Source: Synechococcus sp. A15-62 (GTDB lineage Bacteria > Cyanobacteriota > Cyanobacteriia > PCC-6307 > Cyanobiaceae). From it: a stretch of 64,000 nt of DNA. This document shows positions 34,574-45,986 of the stretch, one piece after another. The translations under genes were made by a program, and so were the position numbers. The notes beneath the pieces are model-generated. The model was given only the letters and a program-made list of their open reading frames with translations. It was not told the DNA's origin and did no database searches. The stretch's first letter is position 1; the number at the start of each line of letters is the position of its first letter. The stretch covers positions 1,612,001-1,676,000 of the forward strand of contig NZ_CP047950.1 of NCBI RefSeq assembly GCF_014280075.1, read 5' to 3'.

Positions 34574-35740
34574 ATGATGCATTCCTTGCGCTCCCCTGCG
34601 TCCCCATCGCCTGAAGCAGAGCTGGCCTCAGTGGCGAAAGCACAATCCAAACGGCCCAAAGCCGCGATGGTGGGATTGCTGGTGTTGGTCCTGTGCGGGA
34701 GTGGGCTGCTTCTGCGTTTCGGACCCTGGGGCAACCGCCAACGGGATCTGACGCCCTTCACCACCACCGCAGAACGTGGCGTCCTCTCTGGGGTGATCAC
34801 CGCCAGCGGCGAACTGCAGGCCCAGCAGAAGGTGAACGTGAGTCCGCGCAAGCAAGGGCTGCTGGCTGAGCTGAAGGTGGATGAAGGAGATGTGGTGGAG
34901 AACGGACAGGTTCTGGCCGTAATGAATCGTGGCGATCTCGATGATCGGCTGCAGGAGAAGCAGGCTCTGCTGCGCCAGGCCGAAGCCAACCATCAGAACA
35001 AGCGGGAGGATTTCGAACGACGCAGCCAGCTGTATGCCAGCGGCGCGCTCAGCGCTGACGACTTCAGTGATGCACGCTTCGAGATGCTGGCTGGGGAGGC
35101 GGGCCTCGTTGCTGCCCGGGAACGGTTGGAGCAACTGGAACAGGAGAGTCGAGAAAAGACGATCCGCGCACCCTTCTCGGGAACGATCACAGCGCGCTAC
35201 GCCGAACCGGGGTCGTTTGTAACCCCCACCACTGCCGCCTCGGCCACGGCCGGTGCCACAAGCTCTTCGATCGTTGAACTCTCGCAAGGCCTGGAGGTGA
35301 GGGCCCGCGTTCCGGAAAGCGACATCGGCCGCATCGCGACCGGCCAGAAGGCCGAAATACGGGTGGATGCCTATCCCGATGAGCGCTTCCAGGCAAGGGT
35401 GAGTGAAATTGCTCCCCGCGCAGCCAAAGAGAACAGCGTCACCTCCTTCGAAGTGAAGCTGAACTTCGTCAACCCGCAAAACAAATTGAAGATCGGCATG
35501 ACTGCCGACATCAATTTCCTAACCGGGCGTAGTGACCCCAAAATCCTTGTGCCCACCGTGGCGATCACCCTTGAGGACGGCCAACAGGGTGTGTTGCTGG
35601 TGGATGAGAACCAGCAACCACGTTTCCAGCCGGTGGAACTGGGCAACAGCAGCGGCGACCAGACTGCGATCCTGAACGGTCTCGAATCAGGAACTCGCGT
35701 GTTCATCGATCTGCCCCCCTGGGCAGACCCGCGCGATTGA
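34574..35740 (+). CDS. HlyD/MacA-like periplasmic adaptor (membrane fusion protein)
   Basis: A 388-residue protein. An N-terminal membrane anchor (MVGLLVLVLCGSGLLLRFG) is followed by a split biotinyl-lipoyl domain (GVLSGVITASGELQAQQKVNVSP ... TIRAPFSGTITARYAEPGSF) around a coiled-coil hairpin with an alternating charged pattern, then beta-barrel and membrane-proximal domains. These adaptors link an inner-membrane pump, often a MacB-like ABC protein, to an outer-membrane channel. No pump is adjacent, so the partner is unknown. ATG at 34574 or 34577. Confidence 0.87.
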   Translation: MMHSLRSPASPSPEAELASVAKAQSKRPKAAMVGLLVLVLCGSGLLLRFGPWGNRQRDLTPFTTTAERGVLSGVITASGELQAQQKVNVSPRKQGLLAELKVDEGDVVENGQVLAVMNRGDLDDRLQEKQALLRQAEANHQNKREDFERRSQLYASGALSADDFSDARFEMLAGEAGLVAARERLEQLEQESREKTIRAPFSGTITARYAEPGSFVTPTTAASATAGATSSSIVELSQGLEVRARVPESDIGRIATGQKAEIRVDAYPDERFQARVSEIAPRAAKENSVTSFEVKLNFVNPQNKLKIGMTADINFLTGRSDPKILVPTVAITLEDGQQGVLLVDENQQPRFQPVELGNSSGDQTAILNGLESGTRVFIDLPPWADPRD

Positions 35741-35764
35741 TCCAACCACGTTTTCAACACCGTC

Positions 35765-38725
35765 ATGCCTGAGGCCACCGCCAAGCCCCTTCTGCTGCTT
35801 GTGGATGGCCATTCCCTGGCATTCCGCAGTTTTTACGCCTTCAGCAAGGGTGGCGAAGGGGGTCTGGCCACCAAAGACGGCCGGCCCACCAGCGTGACCT
35901 ACGGCTTTCTCAAAGCCCTGCTGGACAACAGCAAAACCCTGAAGCCTGAAGGCGTTGCCATTGCCTTCGACACAGCCGAGCCCACCTTTCGCCACAAGGC
36001 TGACGCCAACTACAAGGCCCACCGGGATGTGGCCCCTGAGGTGTTCTTTCAGGACCTTGAGCAGCTGCAGCAGATTCTCGAAACGCACCTGCAGCTCCCT
36101 CTCTGCATGGCCCCCGGCTTCGAAGCCGACGATGTGCTGGGAACCCTGGCGAACCGAGCAGCCGACTCGGGATGGGGCGTGCGAATCCTTTCGGGAGACC
36201 GCGACCTGTTCCAGCTGGTGGACGACAGCCGCGACATCGCGGTGCTCTACATGGGTGGAGGCCCCTACGCCAAAAGCAGTGGCCCAACGCTGATCCGCGA
36301 AGAAGGGGTGCTTGGCAAGCTCGGCGTGATGCCCAACAAGGTGGTGGACCTCAAGGCTCTTACCGGTGACAGCTCCGACAACATCCCCGGCGTGCGTGGT
36401 GTTGGCCCCAAAACAGCCATCAACCTGCTGAAAGACAACAGCGATCTCGACGCGGTATACACCACCCTCGAGGAAGTGGAAGCCGAAGGGCCGAAAGCCA
36501 GCCGGGGCGCCATCAAAGGAGCTCTGAAGGGGAAGCTGCGCGCCGACCGCGACAACGCCTATCTGTCGCGCAAGCTGGCCGAGATTCTCGTGGATGTACC
36601 ACTGCCCAAGGAACCCAGCCTGCCGTTGTCGTCGGTGGATGCTGATGGCCTAAGCAGCTGCCTGGAAGACCTCGAGCTCAACAGCCTGCTGCGCCAGGTG
36701 GGGGGCTTTGTGGCGGCCTTTTCCGAAGGGGGCTACGGGGCCAATGCGGAGGCCGCTGCGGCCAAGACTCCCCGCCGCTCAGCCACTACAGAACCGGCAG
36801 CTGCCGAAACCGCAACTGAACCGGTCACCAACGACGACGTGGGGCTGCCGGCCCTGAAACCGCAGCTGATCCAGACCGAAACGGCCCTGGACGCCCTGGT
36901 GCAGAGGCTGATGGCCTGTACCAGCAGCAGCCTGCCTGTGGCCTTCGACACCGAGACCACCGACCTCAACCCGTTCCGCGCGGAACTGGTGGGCATCGGC
37001 ATCTGCTGGGGAGAGGACCTGGACGCACTTGCCTACATCCCGCTTGGCCACAAAGGCAGCGAAGACAGCAGCCCGGAGCAGCTGCCCTTGGAAACCGTGC
37101 TCACCGCCCTCGCCCCTTGGCTGGCCAGTAGCAACCACCCCAAGACCCTTCAGAACGCCAAGTACGACCGCCTGATCCTGCTGCGGCATGGCATTGCCCT
37201 CGAGGGGGTCGTGATCGACACGCTGCTGGCTGATTACCTGCGGGATGCCGCAGCCAAGCATGGTCTGGAGCTCATGGCGGAGCGGGAATTCGGCTTCCAG
37301 CCCACCTCATACACCGATTTGGTGGGCAAGAAACAAACCTTCGCCGACGTGCCGCTGGAGCCCGCCAGCCTGTATTGCGGCATGGATGTGCACGTCACCC
37401 GGCGCCTCGCCCTGCTGCTGCGCCATCAGCTGGAGACCATGGGCCCGCAACTGCTGCCGCTGCTGGAGCAGGTGGAGCAGCCACTGGAACCAGTGCTGGC
37501 CCGGATGGAATCCACCGGCATCCGCATTGATGTGCCCTATCTCCAGGGCCTTTCCGAAGAGATGGGCTCCACCCTTCAACAGCTGGAGTCCGACGCCAAA
37601 GCGGCCGCAGGAGTGGACTTCAACCTGGCCTCACCCAAGCAACTCGGAGAGCTGCTGTTCGACACCCTTGGCCTGGATCGCAAGAAATCCCGCCGCACCA
37701 AAACCGGCTTCAGCACCGATGCCACCGTGCTTGAGAAACTCGGCAACGACCACCCGGTGGTGCCACTGGTGCTGGAGCACCGGGTGCTCAGCAAGCTCAA
37801 GAGCACCTACATCGACGCCTTGCCGCAGCTGGTGGAGGCGGAAACCGGGCGGGTGCACACCGATTTCAACCAAGCAGTGACGGCCACTGGGCGCCTGAGC
37901 AGCAGCAACCCCAACCTGCAGAACATTCCCGTGCGCACCGAGTACAGCCGGCGCATCCGCAAGGCCTTCTTGCCCCAGGAGGGCTGGACCCTGCTCAGCG
38001 CCGACTACTCCCAGATCGAACTGCGGATCCTCACCCACCTCTCTGGCGAAGAGGTGCTGCAGGAGGCCTACCGCAGCGGCGACGACGTGCACGCGCTGAC
38101 CGCCAGGCTGCTGCTGGACAAAGACGAGGTCAGCCCGGACGAACGCCGGCTCGGCAAAACCATCAACTTCGGTGTGATTTACGGCATGGGAGCCCAACGC
38201 TTCGCTCGGGAAACCGGAGTGAGCCAGAGCGAAGCCAAGGAGTTCCTGGCCAAGTACAAGCAGCGCTACCCGAAGGTGTTCGCCTTCCTCGAACTGCAGG
38301 AGCGGCTCGCCCTCAGCCGCGGCTACGTGGAAACCATTCTCGGCCGCCGGCGACCGTTCCACTTCGATCGCAACGGCCTGGGGCGGCTGCTGGGCAAAGA
38401 CCCCTTGGAGATCGACCTGGACGTGGCCCGCCGCGGTGGCATGGAGGCACAGCAGCTGCGGGCGGCTGCCAATGCCCCAATTCAGGGGTCGAGTGCCGAC
38501 ATCATCAAAGTGGCAATGGTGCAGCTGCAAGACGCCCTGCAGCATCAGGGCCTACCGGCCCAGCTGCTGCTTCAGGTGCACGACGAACTGGTACTTGAGG
38601 TGGCACCGGATGCCCTGGAGGCCACACGAGAGCTTGTGGTGCAGACCATGGAACAGGCCGTTGAGCTGAGTGTTCCCCTGGTGGTGGAGACCGGCGTCGG
38701 CGCGAACTGGATGGAGGCGAAATGA
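35765..38725 (+). CDS. polA: DNA polymerase I
   Basis: A 986-residue polymerase for repair and Okazaki-fragment processing. It has the N-terminal 5'-3' exonuclease ([36 protein letters not shown]), a proofreading domain with apparently intact acidic residues ([31 protein letters not shown]), and the polymerase domain with motif [11 protein letters not shown], motif [13 protein letters not shown] and motif C VHDE. A variable acidic/Ala-rich linker near 325-360 separates the first two domains. All functions appear present. Confidence 0.97.
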   Translation: MPEATAKPLLLLVDGHSLAFRSFYAFSKGGEGGLATKDGRPTSVTYGFLKALLDNSKTLKPEGVAIAFDTAEPTFRHKADANYKAHRDVAPEVFFQDLEQLQQILETHLQLPLCMAPGFEADDVLGTLANRAADSGWGVRILSGDRDLFQLVDDSRDIAVLYMGGGPYAKSSGPTLIREEGVLGKLGVMPNKVVDLKALTGDSSDNIPGVRGVGPKTAINLLKDNSDLDAVYTTLEEVEAEGPKASRGAIKGALKGKLRADRDNAYLSRKLAEILVDVPLPKEPSLPLSSVDADGLSSCLEDLELNSLLRQVGGFVAAFSEGGYGANAEAAAAKTPRRSATTEPAAAETATEPVTNDDVGLPALKPQLIQTETALDALVQRLMACTSSSLPVAFDTETTDLNPFRAELVGIGICWGEDLDALAYIPLGHKGSEDSSPEQLPLETVLTALAPWLASSNHPKTLQNAKYDRLILLRHGIALEGVVIDTLLADYLRDAAAKHGLELMAEREFGFQPTSYTDLVGKKQTFADVPLEPASLYCGMDVHVTRRLALLLRHQLETMGPQLLPLLEQVEQPLEPVLARMESTGIRIDVPYLQGLSEEMGSTLQQLESDAKAAAGVDFNLASPKQLGELLFDTLGLDRKKSRRTKTGFSTDATVLEKLGNDHPVVPLVLEHRVLSKLKSTYIDALPQLVEAETGRVHTDFNQAVTATGRLSSSNPNLQNIPVRTEYSRRIRKAFLPQEGWTLLSADYSQIELRILTHLSGEEVLQEAYRSGDDVHALTARLLLDKDEVSPDERRLGKTINFGVIYGMGAQRFARETGVSQSEAKEFLAKYKQRYPKVFAFLELQERLALSRGYVETILGRRRPFHFDRNGLGRLLGKDPLEIDLDVARRGGMEAQQLRAAANAPIQGSSADIIKVAMVQLQDALQHQGLPAQLLLQVHDELVLEVAPDALEATRELVVQTMEQAVELSVPLVVETGVGANWMEAK

Positions 38726-38771
38726 ACGCAGCCGAACAGGCCGTAGCCTCATCCTGAGCTCCAGATCAGCT

Positions 38772-40253
38772 GTGTCCCTGCGCTTCACCAACAGCCTCAC
38801 CAGCCGCACCGAAGCGTTCGAGCCCCTCACCGCGGGCAAAGCCAGCATCTATTGCTGCGGCGTGACGGTCTATGACCTGTGCCACCTGGGCCACGCCCGC
38901 AGCTACATCAACTGGGATGTGCTGCGCCGTTATCTGATCTGGCGCGGGTACGACGTCACCTACGTCCAGAACTACACCGACATCGACGACAAGATCCTCA
39001 ACCGCGCCAATGAGGAAGGCATCACGATGCAGGCAGTGAGCGAACGCAATATCGAAGCGTTCGAGATCGACATGGGGCGTCTAAATATTCTCCCGGCCGA
39101 CCGAATGCCTCGGGCCACCGGCTGCATCGAAGGCATTCAGACACTGATTAGCGAACTGGAATCCAAGGGAGCCGCCTACAGCTCAGATGGTGATGTGTAC
39201 TTCGACATTTCGAAGGCCAAGAATTACGGCAAGCTCAGCGGCCGCGACCCCAACGACCAGCAGCAGGGAGCCAGCGGTCGAACCGCTGATGGAGAGGAAA
39301 GCCGCAAGCGTCATCCCTTTGATTTCGCGCTCTGGAAGGGGGCCAAAGCCGGAGAACCCAGCTGGAAATCCCCCTGGGGGCCAGGCCGCCCTGGCTGGCA
39401 CATCGAATGTTCAGCGATGGTGCGCCAGGAACTGGGGCAAACCATCGACATTCACCTCGGTGGCGGAGATCTGGTGTTCCCGCACCACGAAAACGAGATT
39501 GCTCAATCGGAAACTGCCAACGGCACAACCCTGGCGAAGCTGTGGCTGCACAACGGCATGGTCAATGTCGGTGGCACCAAGATGTCCAAATCGCTCGGCA
39601 ACTTCACCACCATCCGCGCCTTGCTGGACAGTGGAATCTCGCCGATGACCCTGCGCCTGTTTGTGCTGCAGGCCCACTACCGCAAACCGCTTGATTTCAC
39701 CGCCGAGGCCCTTGAGGCCGCAGCCACCGGCTGGAAGGGGCTGAATGCAGCCCTGAGCCTTGGCGATCGCCAAGGCGACAGTCTCTGCTGGAGCTCGGCC
39801 GCACCTCTCACAGAGGGCGCCATGACAACTGATGGAGGACCAGCCGACACCGCTCTGATGGAGCTCGAGCAACGCTTCATCAGCGCCATGGACGATGACC
39901 TGAACAGCTCGGGCGGACTGGCCGTGCTGTTCGATCTGGCCAAGCCCCTGCGGGCCCTCGCCAACCGGCTGGAACGGGGGGAAGACGCCGCCCTGCCTGA
40001 GCCGGAGTTGAAGGGTCTGGAGGGTCGTTGGCAGCTGCTGCGACACCTGGCGGCGGTGCTTGGACTGCGCTCGGAAGCGGAAGCCGCCCCCAGCCTCGAC
40101 GACGGCGCCATTGATGCAGCCATCACGGCGCGCAAGGCGGCGAAAGCGGCGAAGGATTTCGCGGAGGCCGACCGGATCCGGGATGAGCTCGCCACCCAAG
40201 GGGTGGAGCTGATCGATAAACCCGGCGGGGTGACGGAGTGGATCCGCGCCTGA
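38772..40253 (+). CDS. cysS: Cysteinyl-tRNA synthetase
   Basis: Charges tRNA-Cys. The 493-residue class I synthetase has zinc-binding [16 protein letters not shown] with the HIGH-type LGHA, the [20 protein letters not shown] region and KMSKSLGN. Start is GTG at 38772 ([16 protein letters not shown]), about 46 bases after polA. A glycine/asparagine-rich insertion near 165-185 ([16 protein letters not shown]) is unusual for length but still in frame. Confidence 0.96.
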   Translation: MSLRFTNSLTSRTEAFEPLTAGKASIYCCGVTVYDLCHLGHARSYINWDVLRRYLIWRGYDVTYVQNYTDIDDKILNRANEEGITMQAVSERNIEAFEIDMGRLNILPADRMPRATGCIEGIQTLISELESKGAAYSSDGDVYFDISKAKNYGKLSGRDPNDQQQGASGRTADGEESRKRHPFDFALWKGAKAGEPSWKSPWGPGRPGWHIECSAMVRQELGQTIDIHLGGGDLVFPHHENEIAQSETANGTTLAKLWLHNGMVNVGGTKMSKSLGNFTTIRALLDSGISPMTLRLFVLQAHYRKPLDFTAEALEAAATGWKGLNAALSLGDRQGDSLCWSSAAPLTEGAMTTDGGPADTALMELEQRFISAMDDDLNSSGGLAVLFDLAKPLRALANRLERGEDAALPEPELKGLEGRWQLLRHLAAVLGLRSEAEAAPSLDDGAIDAAITARKAAKAAKDFAEADRIRDELATQGVELIDKPGGVTEWIRA

Positions 40254-40273
40254 TCCCGGCAGACTGAACCCCA

Positions 40274-40516
40274 ATGCTGTCGCTCCCCATGCTCTGGCTG
40301 AAGAAGCTGAACTTCATGGAAACCGCCAAGCTCGAGATGGAGCTGATGAAGGCCCTCGATGCCGGCGAGGATCTTGAGGCGAAGCTCAAGGCTCAGAAGC
40401 AATTGGCCGCGACCACGGGCGATGCGGAGCAAGCCTGGAAAGCAGAGGTGTGGGACAAGATGCTGCAGAGGATCCGCAAGATGGAATCCATGCTCAATTC
40501 TTCGGATAAGCAGTAG
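40274..40516 (+). CDS. Small helical hypothetical protein, 80 aa
   Basis: Sits 20 bases after cysS on the same strand. It is rich in Lys, Glu, Leu and Met and is predicted as two or three amphipathic helices (METAKLEMELMKALDAGEDLEAKLKAQKQ). An internal ATG, MLWLKKLNF, is an alternative start. No domain is recognised. Confidence 0.6.
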   Translation: MLSLPMLWLKKLNFMETAKLEMELMKALDAGEDLEAKLKAQKQLAATTGDAEQAWKAEVWDKMLQRIRKMESMLNSSDKQ

Positions 40517-40537
40517 GCACTCGCCAGACGAATCCCC

Positions 40538-41857
40538 TCAGCTGGGGATCAGATCAATCACGCTGATCACCAGACCAACAGTGATCACCGGCGGTGAAAT
40601 CCAGCGCAGCATCACCAGCAGAAAGCGCTGCAGCCAGATCGGGCTCCCCGAATGGCTGAGCTCCTCCTGAAAACGAGCGGGGAGCACCCAACCCAGCAAC
40701 AGGGCCAGGAGCAAGCCCCCCAAAATCAGCAGCAGGCCCCCAAACACGGAATCCATCCAGCCGAGAACCTCCATGGAGGTGGCCGCTGGAAGACCGGCCA
40801 CAAAGATCAACGCCGTGGACACCCAGACAGCCCGAGAGCGGTTCCACCCGTGGCGATCGATCAAACAGGCCACCGGAACCTCCAACAGCGACACCGCTGA
40901 GGTGATCGCTGCAATCAGGGCCAGAGCAAAAAAGAGCACCGCCACCAGCTGACCTGTGGCCCCCAGCGAGCCGAGGCCAGTGGGCAAAGCGATGAAGATC
41001 GTGCCCAGGGTGGAGCCACTGATCACATCCTGGAGGCCAAAGCTCATCACCACAGGGAAGGTGACCATGCCGGCCAGCAATCCCACAGCGGTGTCCATCC
41101 CCACCACCGCCACGGCTTCCCGGGGCAGGTGGGCGCGCCTGCTCAGGTAGGCCGAATAGGCCAGGATGCATCCGATGCCCGTGCCGATCGAGAAGAAGGC
41201 CTGGGTGAAGGCATTGCGAATGGTGGTGGGGTCCTGCAGCTGGCTGTTGTCCCAGCGGAGCAGGAAGGTGCGATAGCCCTCCGAGGCCCCATCAAGACCA
41301 GCGGCCCAAACCGCAAGGCCAATCAGCAGCACAAACAACAGCGGCAGCCCCCAACGGGACAACCGCTCAATGCCTCCACGCACGCCGGCGGCCACCACAG
41401 CAGCAGTCGCCACCAGGCTGAGCAGCTGGCCGATCAAGGCCGAGCGGCCGCCACTGAGGCCGGCGAAAAAGGCTTCTGCTGAAGCGATATCCGCCGGGAG
41501 CCCCTGGGTGAGGGTCTGCACGAGCGTGGCCCCGGTCCACCCCATCAACACGGCATAGAAGGCCAGGATTCCACTGGCCGCCAGCACGAACAGCCAACCC
41601 ATCGGCTGCCAGTGGCGACCGGCTGCCGCCACTGGCGCGAGCAGAGGGCTTTGGCCAGTGCTGCGCCCCAGCACCATTTCGGCCACCAGCACCGGCAGGC
41701 AAACCAACAGCACAATCACCACGTAGAGCAGCAGGAAGGCGCCGCCACCTCCCTGGGAGGCGCGGTAGGCAAAGCCCCAGAGATTGCCCAAACCCACGGC
41801 ACTGCCTGCAGCCGCCAGGACAAACCCCAGGCCCGATCGCCACTGTTCCTTCGCCAT
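40538..41857 (-). CDS. Sodium-dependent transporter, SNF (LeuT-like) family
   Basis: A 439-residue protein with about 11-12 membrane helices. The signature of the neurotransmitter:sodium symporter family is clear at the start: [37 protein letters not shown], with unwound TM1 around GSAVGLGN. Members take up amino acids or similar solutes with sodium, appropriate for a marine cell, but the substrate is unknown. The gene is divergent from dxr, 79 bases away. Confidence 0.93.
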   Translation of the reverse strand: MAKEQWRSGLGFVLAAAGSAVGLGNLWGFAYRASQGGGGAFLLLYVVIVLLVCLPVLVAEMVLGRSTGQSPLLAPVAAAGRHWQPMGWLFVLAASGILAFYAVLMGWTGATLVQTLTQGLPADIASAEAFFAGLSGGRSALIGQLLSLVATAAVVAAGVRGGIERLSRWGLPLLFVLLIGLAVWAAGLDGASEGYRTFLLRWDNSQLQDPTTIRNAFTQAFFSIGTGIGCILAYSAYLSRRAHLPREAVAVVGMDTAVGLLAGMVTFPVVMSFGLQDVISGSTLGTIFIALPTGLGSLGATGQLVAVLFFALALIAAITSAVSLLEVPVACLIDRHGWNRSRAVWVSTALIFVAGLPAATSMEVLGWMDSVFGGLLLILGGLLLALLLGWVLPARFQEELSHSGSPIWLQRFLLVMLRWISPPVITVGLVISVIDLIPS

Positions 41858-41936
41858 GCGCTCTCCACAAGCTGTCCGCCAGCTTGCCAGCGTTCAACGG
41901 TCCTGGTGGGAGACTTGTCGCAACTGCCGGAACAGC

Positions 41937-43184
41937 ATGAAAGCCATCAGCGTGCTGGGATCCACTGGTTCGATCGGCACCCAGACCCTCCAGATCGCTG
42001 AGGAGTTTCCGGAGCAGTTCCGCGTTGTGGCGCTCACGGCCGGCCGCAATCTGAAGCTTTTGGTTGACCAAGTTCAGAGGCATCGCCCTGAGGTGGTAGC
42101 CCTGGCGGATGCCGATCTCCTGCCGGAACTGCAGGAGCGGCTGAAGGATGCAGGCGTCACAGGCGCCGATGCACCCCAGTTGGTGGGAGATGCTGATGGT
42201 CTCAACGTTGCTGCCGCCTGGGACAGCGCCGACCTGGTGGTGACGGGCATTGTTGGTTGCGCCGGTCTGTTGCCGACCCTGGCGGCGATCCGCGCCGGCA
42301 AGGACCTCGCTCTGGCGAACAAGGAAACCCTGATTGCGGCCGGCCCCGTGGTGCTGCCGGAACTGAAAAAGAGCGGCAGCCGTCTGCTGCCGGCGGATTC
42401 GGAACACTCAGCCATTTTCCAATGCCTGCAGGGAACCCCCTGGGCTGAAAACGCACGGCTCTCCACCGGCGTGCCCACACCCGGGCTGCGCCGAATCCAG
42501 CTCACAGCCTCCGGCGGCGCCTTCCGCGACTGGACGGCCGCCGACCTTGAGAAGGCCACCGTGGCCGATGCCACCAGTCATCCCAACTGGAGCATGGGCC
42601 GCAAGATCACCGTGGATTCCGCCTCCTTGATGAACAAGGGACTGGAAGTGATCGAAGCCCACTACCTGTTCGGCCTGGATTACGACCACATCGAGATCGT
42701 GATCCATCCCCAGAGCATTATCCATTCGATGATCGAACTGGCGGATTCGTCCGTGCTGGCCCAACTGGGCTGGCCCGACATGAAGCTGCCGATCCTTTAC
42801 TGCCTCAGCTGGCCTTCACGCCTTGAGACGCCATGGCGGCGACTGGATCTCACGGAAGTGGGTCAGCTCAGCTTCCGGGCCCCCGATCCCGCCAAGTACC
42901 CCTGCATGGAGCTGGCCTACGCCGCTGGACGCGCCGGCGGCACCATGCCCGCAGTAATGAATGCTGCCAACGAGGAAGCTGTGGCGCAGTTCCTCGAGGA
43001 AAAGATTCACTTCCTCGACATCCCCACAGTGATCGAGGCCGCCTGCGAGCGTCATAAACCCGATCTGATGGCCCAGCCTCAGTTGGACGACGTGCTGCGG
43101 GTGGATCAGTGGGCGCGAACGGCCGTGCGGGAACAGGTGAACCGCGGTGTGACCCGTCTGCCCATGGGAGCCATCGCCGCTTAG
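41937..43184 (+). CDS. dxr: 1-deoxy-D-xylulose 5-phosphate reductoisomerase
   Basis: Second enzyme of the MEP isoprenoid pathway, feeding carotenoid and phytol synthesis. The 415-residue product has the NADPH site [18 protein letters not shown], the metal and substrate motif [15 protein letters not shown], and [32 protein letters not shown] at 41937 gives the standard N-terminus; a frame reaching back to 41784 is antisense to the transporter gene. It supplies precursors used by CrtL and ChlI-dependent pathways. Confidence 0.97.
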   Translation: MKAISVLGSTGSIGTQTLQIAEEFPEQFRVVALTAGRNLKLLVDQVQRHRPEVVALADADLLPELQERLKDAGVTGADAPQLVGDADGLNVAAAWDSADLVVTGIVGCAGLLPTLAAIRAGKDLALANKETLIAAGPVVLPELKKSGSRLLPADSEHSAIFQCLQGTPWAENARLSTGVPTPGLRRIQLTASGGAFRDWTAADLEKATVADATSHPNWSMGRKITVDSASLMNKGLEVIEAHYLFGLDYDHIEIVIHPQSIIHSMIELADSSVLAQLGWPDMKLPILYCLSWPSRLETPWRRLDLTEVGQLSFRAPDPAKYPCMELAYAAGRAGGTMPAVMNAANEEAVAQFLEEKIHFLDIPTVIEAACERHKPDLMAQPQLDDVLRVDQWARTAVREQVNRGVTRLPMGAIAA

Positions 43185-43186
43185 GC

Positions 43187-43576
43187 ATGCAACGGGTCAG
43201 CCATCACCTCCTGCTCTGCGCAACCGCCACCAAAGCCAAATGCTGCGATTCAGTGCTTGGGGCACAAACCTGGAATGCACTGAAGAGCATTGTTCGTGAA
43301 CTGGATCTCGAAAATGCAGCACGCCCCGAGGGGATTGTTCTGCGCAGCAAAGCCGATTGCCTCAGGGTGTGCGAACGAGGGCCGATTCTTCTGGTCTGGC
43401 CAGACGGAATTTGGTATTCCGATGTTTCGCCAGATCGCGTCAAAAGAATCATGGAACAACACATCATCGGCCAACAACCTGTCGAAGAATGGATTCTCAA
43501 AAGAACACCATTCGAGGCAATCAATGGCGTCCTTTCAGCAGAAATTAGACCCCAAATAAACCCAGGAAAGGATTAG
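43187..43576 (+). CDS. Thioredoxin-like [2Fe-2S] ferredoxin
   Basis: A 129-residue protein starting 2 bases after dxr. Cysteines at about 11 and 19-20 (LLLCATATKAKCC) and a later CLRVC pair form the spacing of the thioredoxin-fold 2Fe-2S ferredoxins, also seen in NuoE-like subunits. The segment GPILLVWPDGIWYSDVSPD matches cyanobacterial members. Its C-terminal third is longer and AT-richer than the rest. The electron partner is unknown. Confidence 0.8.
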   Translation: MQRVSHHLLLCATATKAKCCDSVLGAQTWNALKSIVRELDLENAARPEGIVLRSKADCLRVCERGPILLVWPDGIWYSDVSPDRVKRIMEQHIIGQQPVEEWILKRTPFEAINGVLSAEIRPQINPGKD

Positions 43577-43718
43577 CGAAAAGCTCAAATCACTACTAAA
43601 GAAGAGGATCCGAGGCAAAAAGAGTTTGAAATTCAGCCGGAATTCCCAACAACGAAATCCGAACAATTGCGATCGGGCTCTGCAACACCATTCCCCCACA
43701 GCTCGCAGGTCAAGCAAT

Positions 43719-43724
43719 TATAAT
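43719..43724 (+). promoter_or_regulatory. Consensus -10 element upstream of the desaturase gene
   Basis: A perfect TATAAT lies 48 bases before the TTG start. No convincing -35 is seen 17 bases upstream, so a second activator site may be needed. Confidence 0.45.
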
Positions 43725-43771
43725 GAAAACCTAAAGCTCCAACTGTTGAGCGCTTGTCTTGAGGCTTCCAT

Positions 43772-44917
43772 TTGGCATTTGCAACAGCGACCCGACCCGC
43801 AAATCCAGCCCCTGAAGACAGCGCTGAATCCATCTCCTACCCCAGCAAAGCTGAGTTGCTCAGTGCCCTGCCAGCAGAGCTCTCCAAGCTGAGCCCAGCG
43901 AAGTCGTGGGCGAGCTTGGCCATGTCTGCAGGCCTTTCGCTGCTGGCCATCGGACTGGGAACACTTATTCCGCTCTCTGCAGCCGCCACCCCCGTCTGGC
44001 TCCTCTACGGAGTGATCACCGGCACCATCGCGATGGGCTGCTGGGTGATCGCCCATGAATGCGGCCATCACGCCTTCCACCCCAACCGCCGGATTGAAGG
44101 CGTTGTGGGTTTTGTACTGCACAGCATTTTGCTGGTGCCGTATTACAGCTGGGCCCACAGCCACGCGGTGCACCACGCCCACTGCAATCACCTGGAACAG
44201 GGAGAAACCCATGTTCCGCCGCGGGCAACATCACCGATGGGCCGAACCACCGAACAGCTCAAGCAGAGGTTGAATCCCACCGTCTTCGGAATCATTTCTC
44301 TGTTCAATCACCTCGTGATTGGCTGGCAGCTTTATCTCTTCCTGGGCGCCACCGGCGGCGAAGACTACGACTCCCCCACCTCCCATTTTTGGAATCGTAA
44401 GCGCAATTTCAACGGCAAACGCCGCCTTTTCCCGCAGTCATTCGGCAAATGGATGCTGCGATCCAATCTGGGATTGCTTGCCATGGTTGCCCTGTTGATC
44501 ATCGCCTCCGTGCAGTTTTCCCTGCTCCGTGTGCTTTGCGTCTACGGACTGCCCTACCTGGTGATCAACATGTGGCTGACCACCTACACCTGGCTGCAGC
44601 ACACCAACGCCGACATCCCTCACTTCTCCAACGAAACCTGGACTTGGTCGAAGGGAGCCCTGCAAACGGTTGATCGTCCCTACGGGCCCATCCTCAACCT
44701 GCTGCACCATGGAATCGGCTCAACCCACGTGTGCCATCACGTCAATTCATCGATTCCGCACTACAACGCCTGGCGTGGCAACCAACTGCTGAGGCAGAGG
44801 TTCCCTGAGCTGGTGCGCTACGACTCCACACCGATCCACAAAGCGCTGTGGAGGATTGCCACACGCTGCGGTGGTGCTGTGTATCAGAACCCAAGCGATC
44901 GGGCCTTCTATTACTGA
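43772..44917 (+). CDS. Membrane fatty acid desaturase, omega-6/omega-3 (Delta12/Delta15) type
   Basis: A 381-residue integral membrane protein with four hydrophobic stretches and the three diiron histidine boxes: HECGHH at 95-100, HSHAVHH ending near 135, and HVCHHVNSSIPHYNAW near 320. The third box resembles Delta12/Delta15 acyl-lipid desaturases rather than Delta9 enzymes. It probably adds double bonds to membrane lipids, which often responds to cold. TTG at 43772 is used; the upstream 195 bases contain a TATAAT. Confidence 0.88.
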   Translation: MAFATATRPANPAPEDSAESISYPSKAELLSALPAELSKLSPAKSWASLAMSAGLSLLAIGLGTLIPLSAAATPVWLLYGVITGTIAMGCWVIAHECGHHAFHPNRRIEGVVGFVLHSILLVPYYSWAHSHAVHHAHCNHLEQGETHVPPRATSPMGRTTEQLKQRLNPTVFGIISLFNHLVIGWQLYLFLGATGGEDYDSPTSHFWNRKRNFNGKRRLFPQSFGKWMLRSNLGLLAMVALLIIASVQFSLLRVLCVYGLPYLVINMWLTTYTWLQHTNADIPHFSNETWTWSKGALQTVDRPYGPILNLLHHGIGSTHVCHHVNSSIPHYNAWRGNQLLRQRFPELVRYDSTPIHKALWRIATRCGGAVYQNPSDRAFYY

Positions 44918-44954
44918 AGAGCGAGAGAGGCCCGCAACCAGTAGGAATCACGGC

Positions 44955-45986
44955 TTAGCCAGCAACAACGTCCCTGAGCCAGGCCGCCGCCAGCTGGTCG
45001 CCCCAGCAGCCGTCACGGCCATGGAAGCCGTTGTGCCCTCCCCGTAGCGTGAACAAGGTGCGAATCGCAGCCTTCGGCGGCAGCGCCTCTGCCAGATCCA
45101 TTGCAGAGGAGGCAGGAACCCAGGGATCATCCAGGGCCTGCAGCAGCAAGGTGGGTGGCATCGCTTTGCAGGCAGGCACCAGATGCTGCAGGGGTGAAGC
45201 CTCGCGGTAGTAGGCCTCCACATCCGCAAACCCCCAGCGGGGAGCCGTCACGGCACTGTCGAACTCACGAATCGAACGGGGGGGCGTCGCCTGCAGCTTG
45301 GCTTCCTCGTCGGCGTTCACCCCAAAGGGATCCGCGAGGGTCTGATGCACCAACCGCTTGAGCAGCCAGCGTTGGTAGACCCGATTGCGCGGTCGCTCGA
45401 TCGAGGCGCTGCAGGCGGCCAGATCCAAGGGACTGCTCGCACAGAAGAGGCCATCAAGCACGCCGGGGGAAGCCAGAGCGGCATTGAGCAGCATCGTGCC
45501 GCCCAGGGAAATGCCTGCCCCCAGCAGTGGGCGACCCGCCGCCAAGCTTCGGGCCCGAGCAATCACCGGCAGCAGATCGCTGTTGCAGCGTGCTGCATAG
45601 GTGCCACCCGCAAGGTGACGACCTGGATCAGCGCCGCGCAGGTTGAGGCGCAGCACCGCAAAACCGGCGGCCTGAAGCGCCACACCCATCCGCCTCAGGC
45701 CCTCCCGGGAACTGGATCCCCCCAGGCCATGAAGCAGCAAAACCAAGCCCTTGGGGTCCCCTTCCGGCTGATCGAGCAGGGCCAGCAACGACCCGGCAGC
45801 CGCCGCTCCACTGGGCAGGGCTGGCACGGGAATTTCAATCGGAACCCCTTGATCGTGGGGAAGATCCACCTCGCGCAGGGTGTCGCGCAGGGTTTGCAGG
45901 TCGCCGCCGATCCAGGGCCAGCGCTGCTCAAACGACGGAACCCCCAGCCGCTCCCGCAGCTGGGGGTTATCCACGCCGCGGCCCAT
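44955..45986 (-). CDS. YheT-family alpha/beta hydrolase
   Basis: A 343-residue cytoplasmic hydrolase. It has LVLLLHGLGGSSSREGLRRM, the motif LRLNLRGADPGRHLAGGTYAA, and the nucleophile elbow GAGISLGGTMLLNA; the catalytic His is likely HNGF(H) near the end (RGGHNGFHG). These are features of the YheT/ABHD1-like family, whose substrates are mostly unknown. Its ATG at 45986 overlaps the pntB stop (ATGA), so it is the last gene of the pnt operon. Confidence 0.85.
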   Translation of the reverse strand: MGRGVDNPQLRERLGVPSFEQRWPWIGGDLQTLRDTLREVDLPHDQGVPIEIPVPALPSGAAAAGSLLALLDQPEGDPKGLVLLLHGLGGSSSREGLRRMGVALQAAGFAVLRLNLRGADPGRHLAGGTYAARCNSDLLPVIARARSLAAGRPLLGAGISLGGTMLLNAALASPGVLDGLFCASSPLDLAACSASIERPRNRVYQRWLLKRLVHQTLADPFGVNADEEAKLQATPPRSIREFDSAVTAPRWGFADVEAYYREASPLQHLVPACKAMPPTLLLQALDDPWVPASSAMDLAEALPPKAAIRTLFTLRGGHNGFHGRDGCWGDQLAAAWLRDVVAG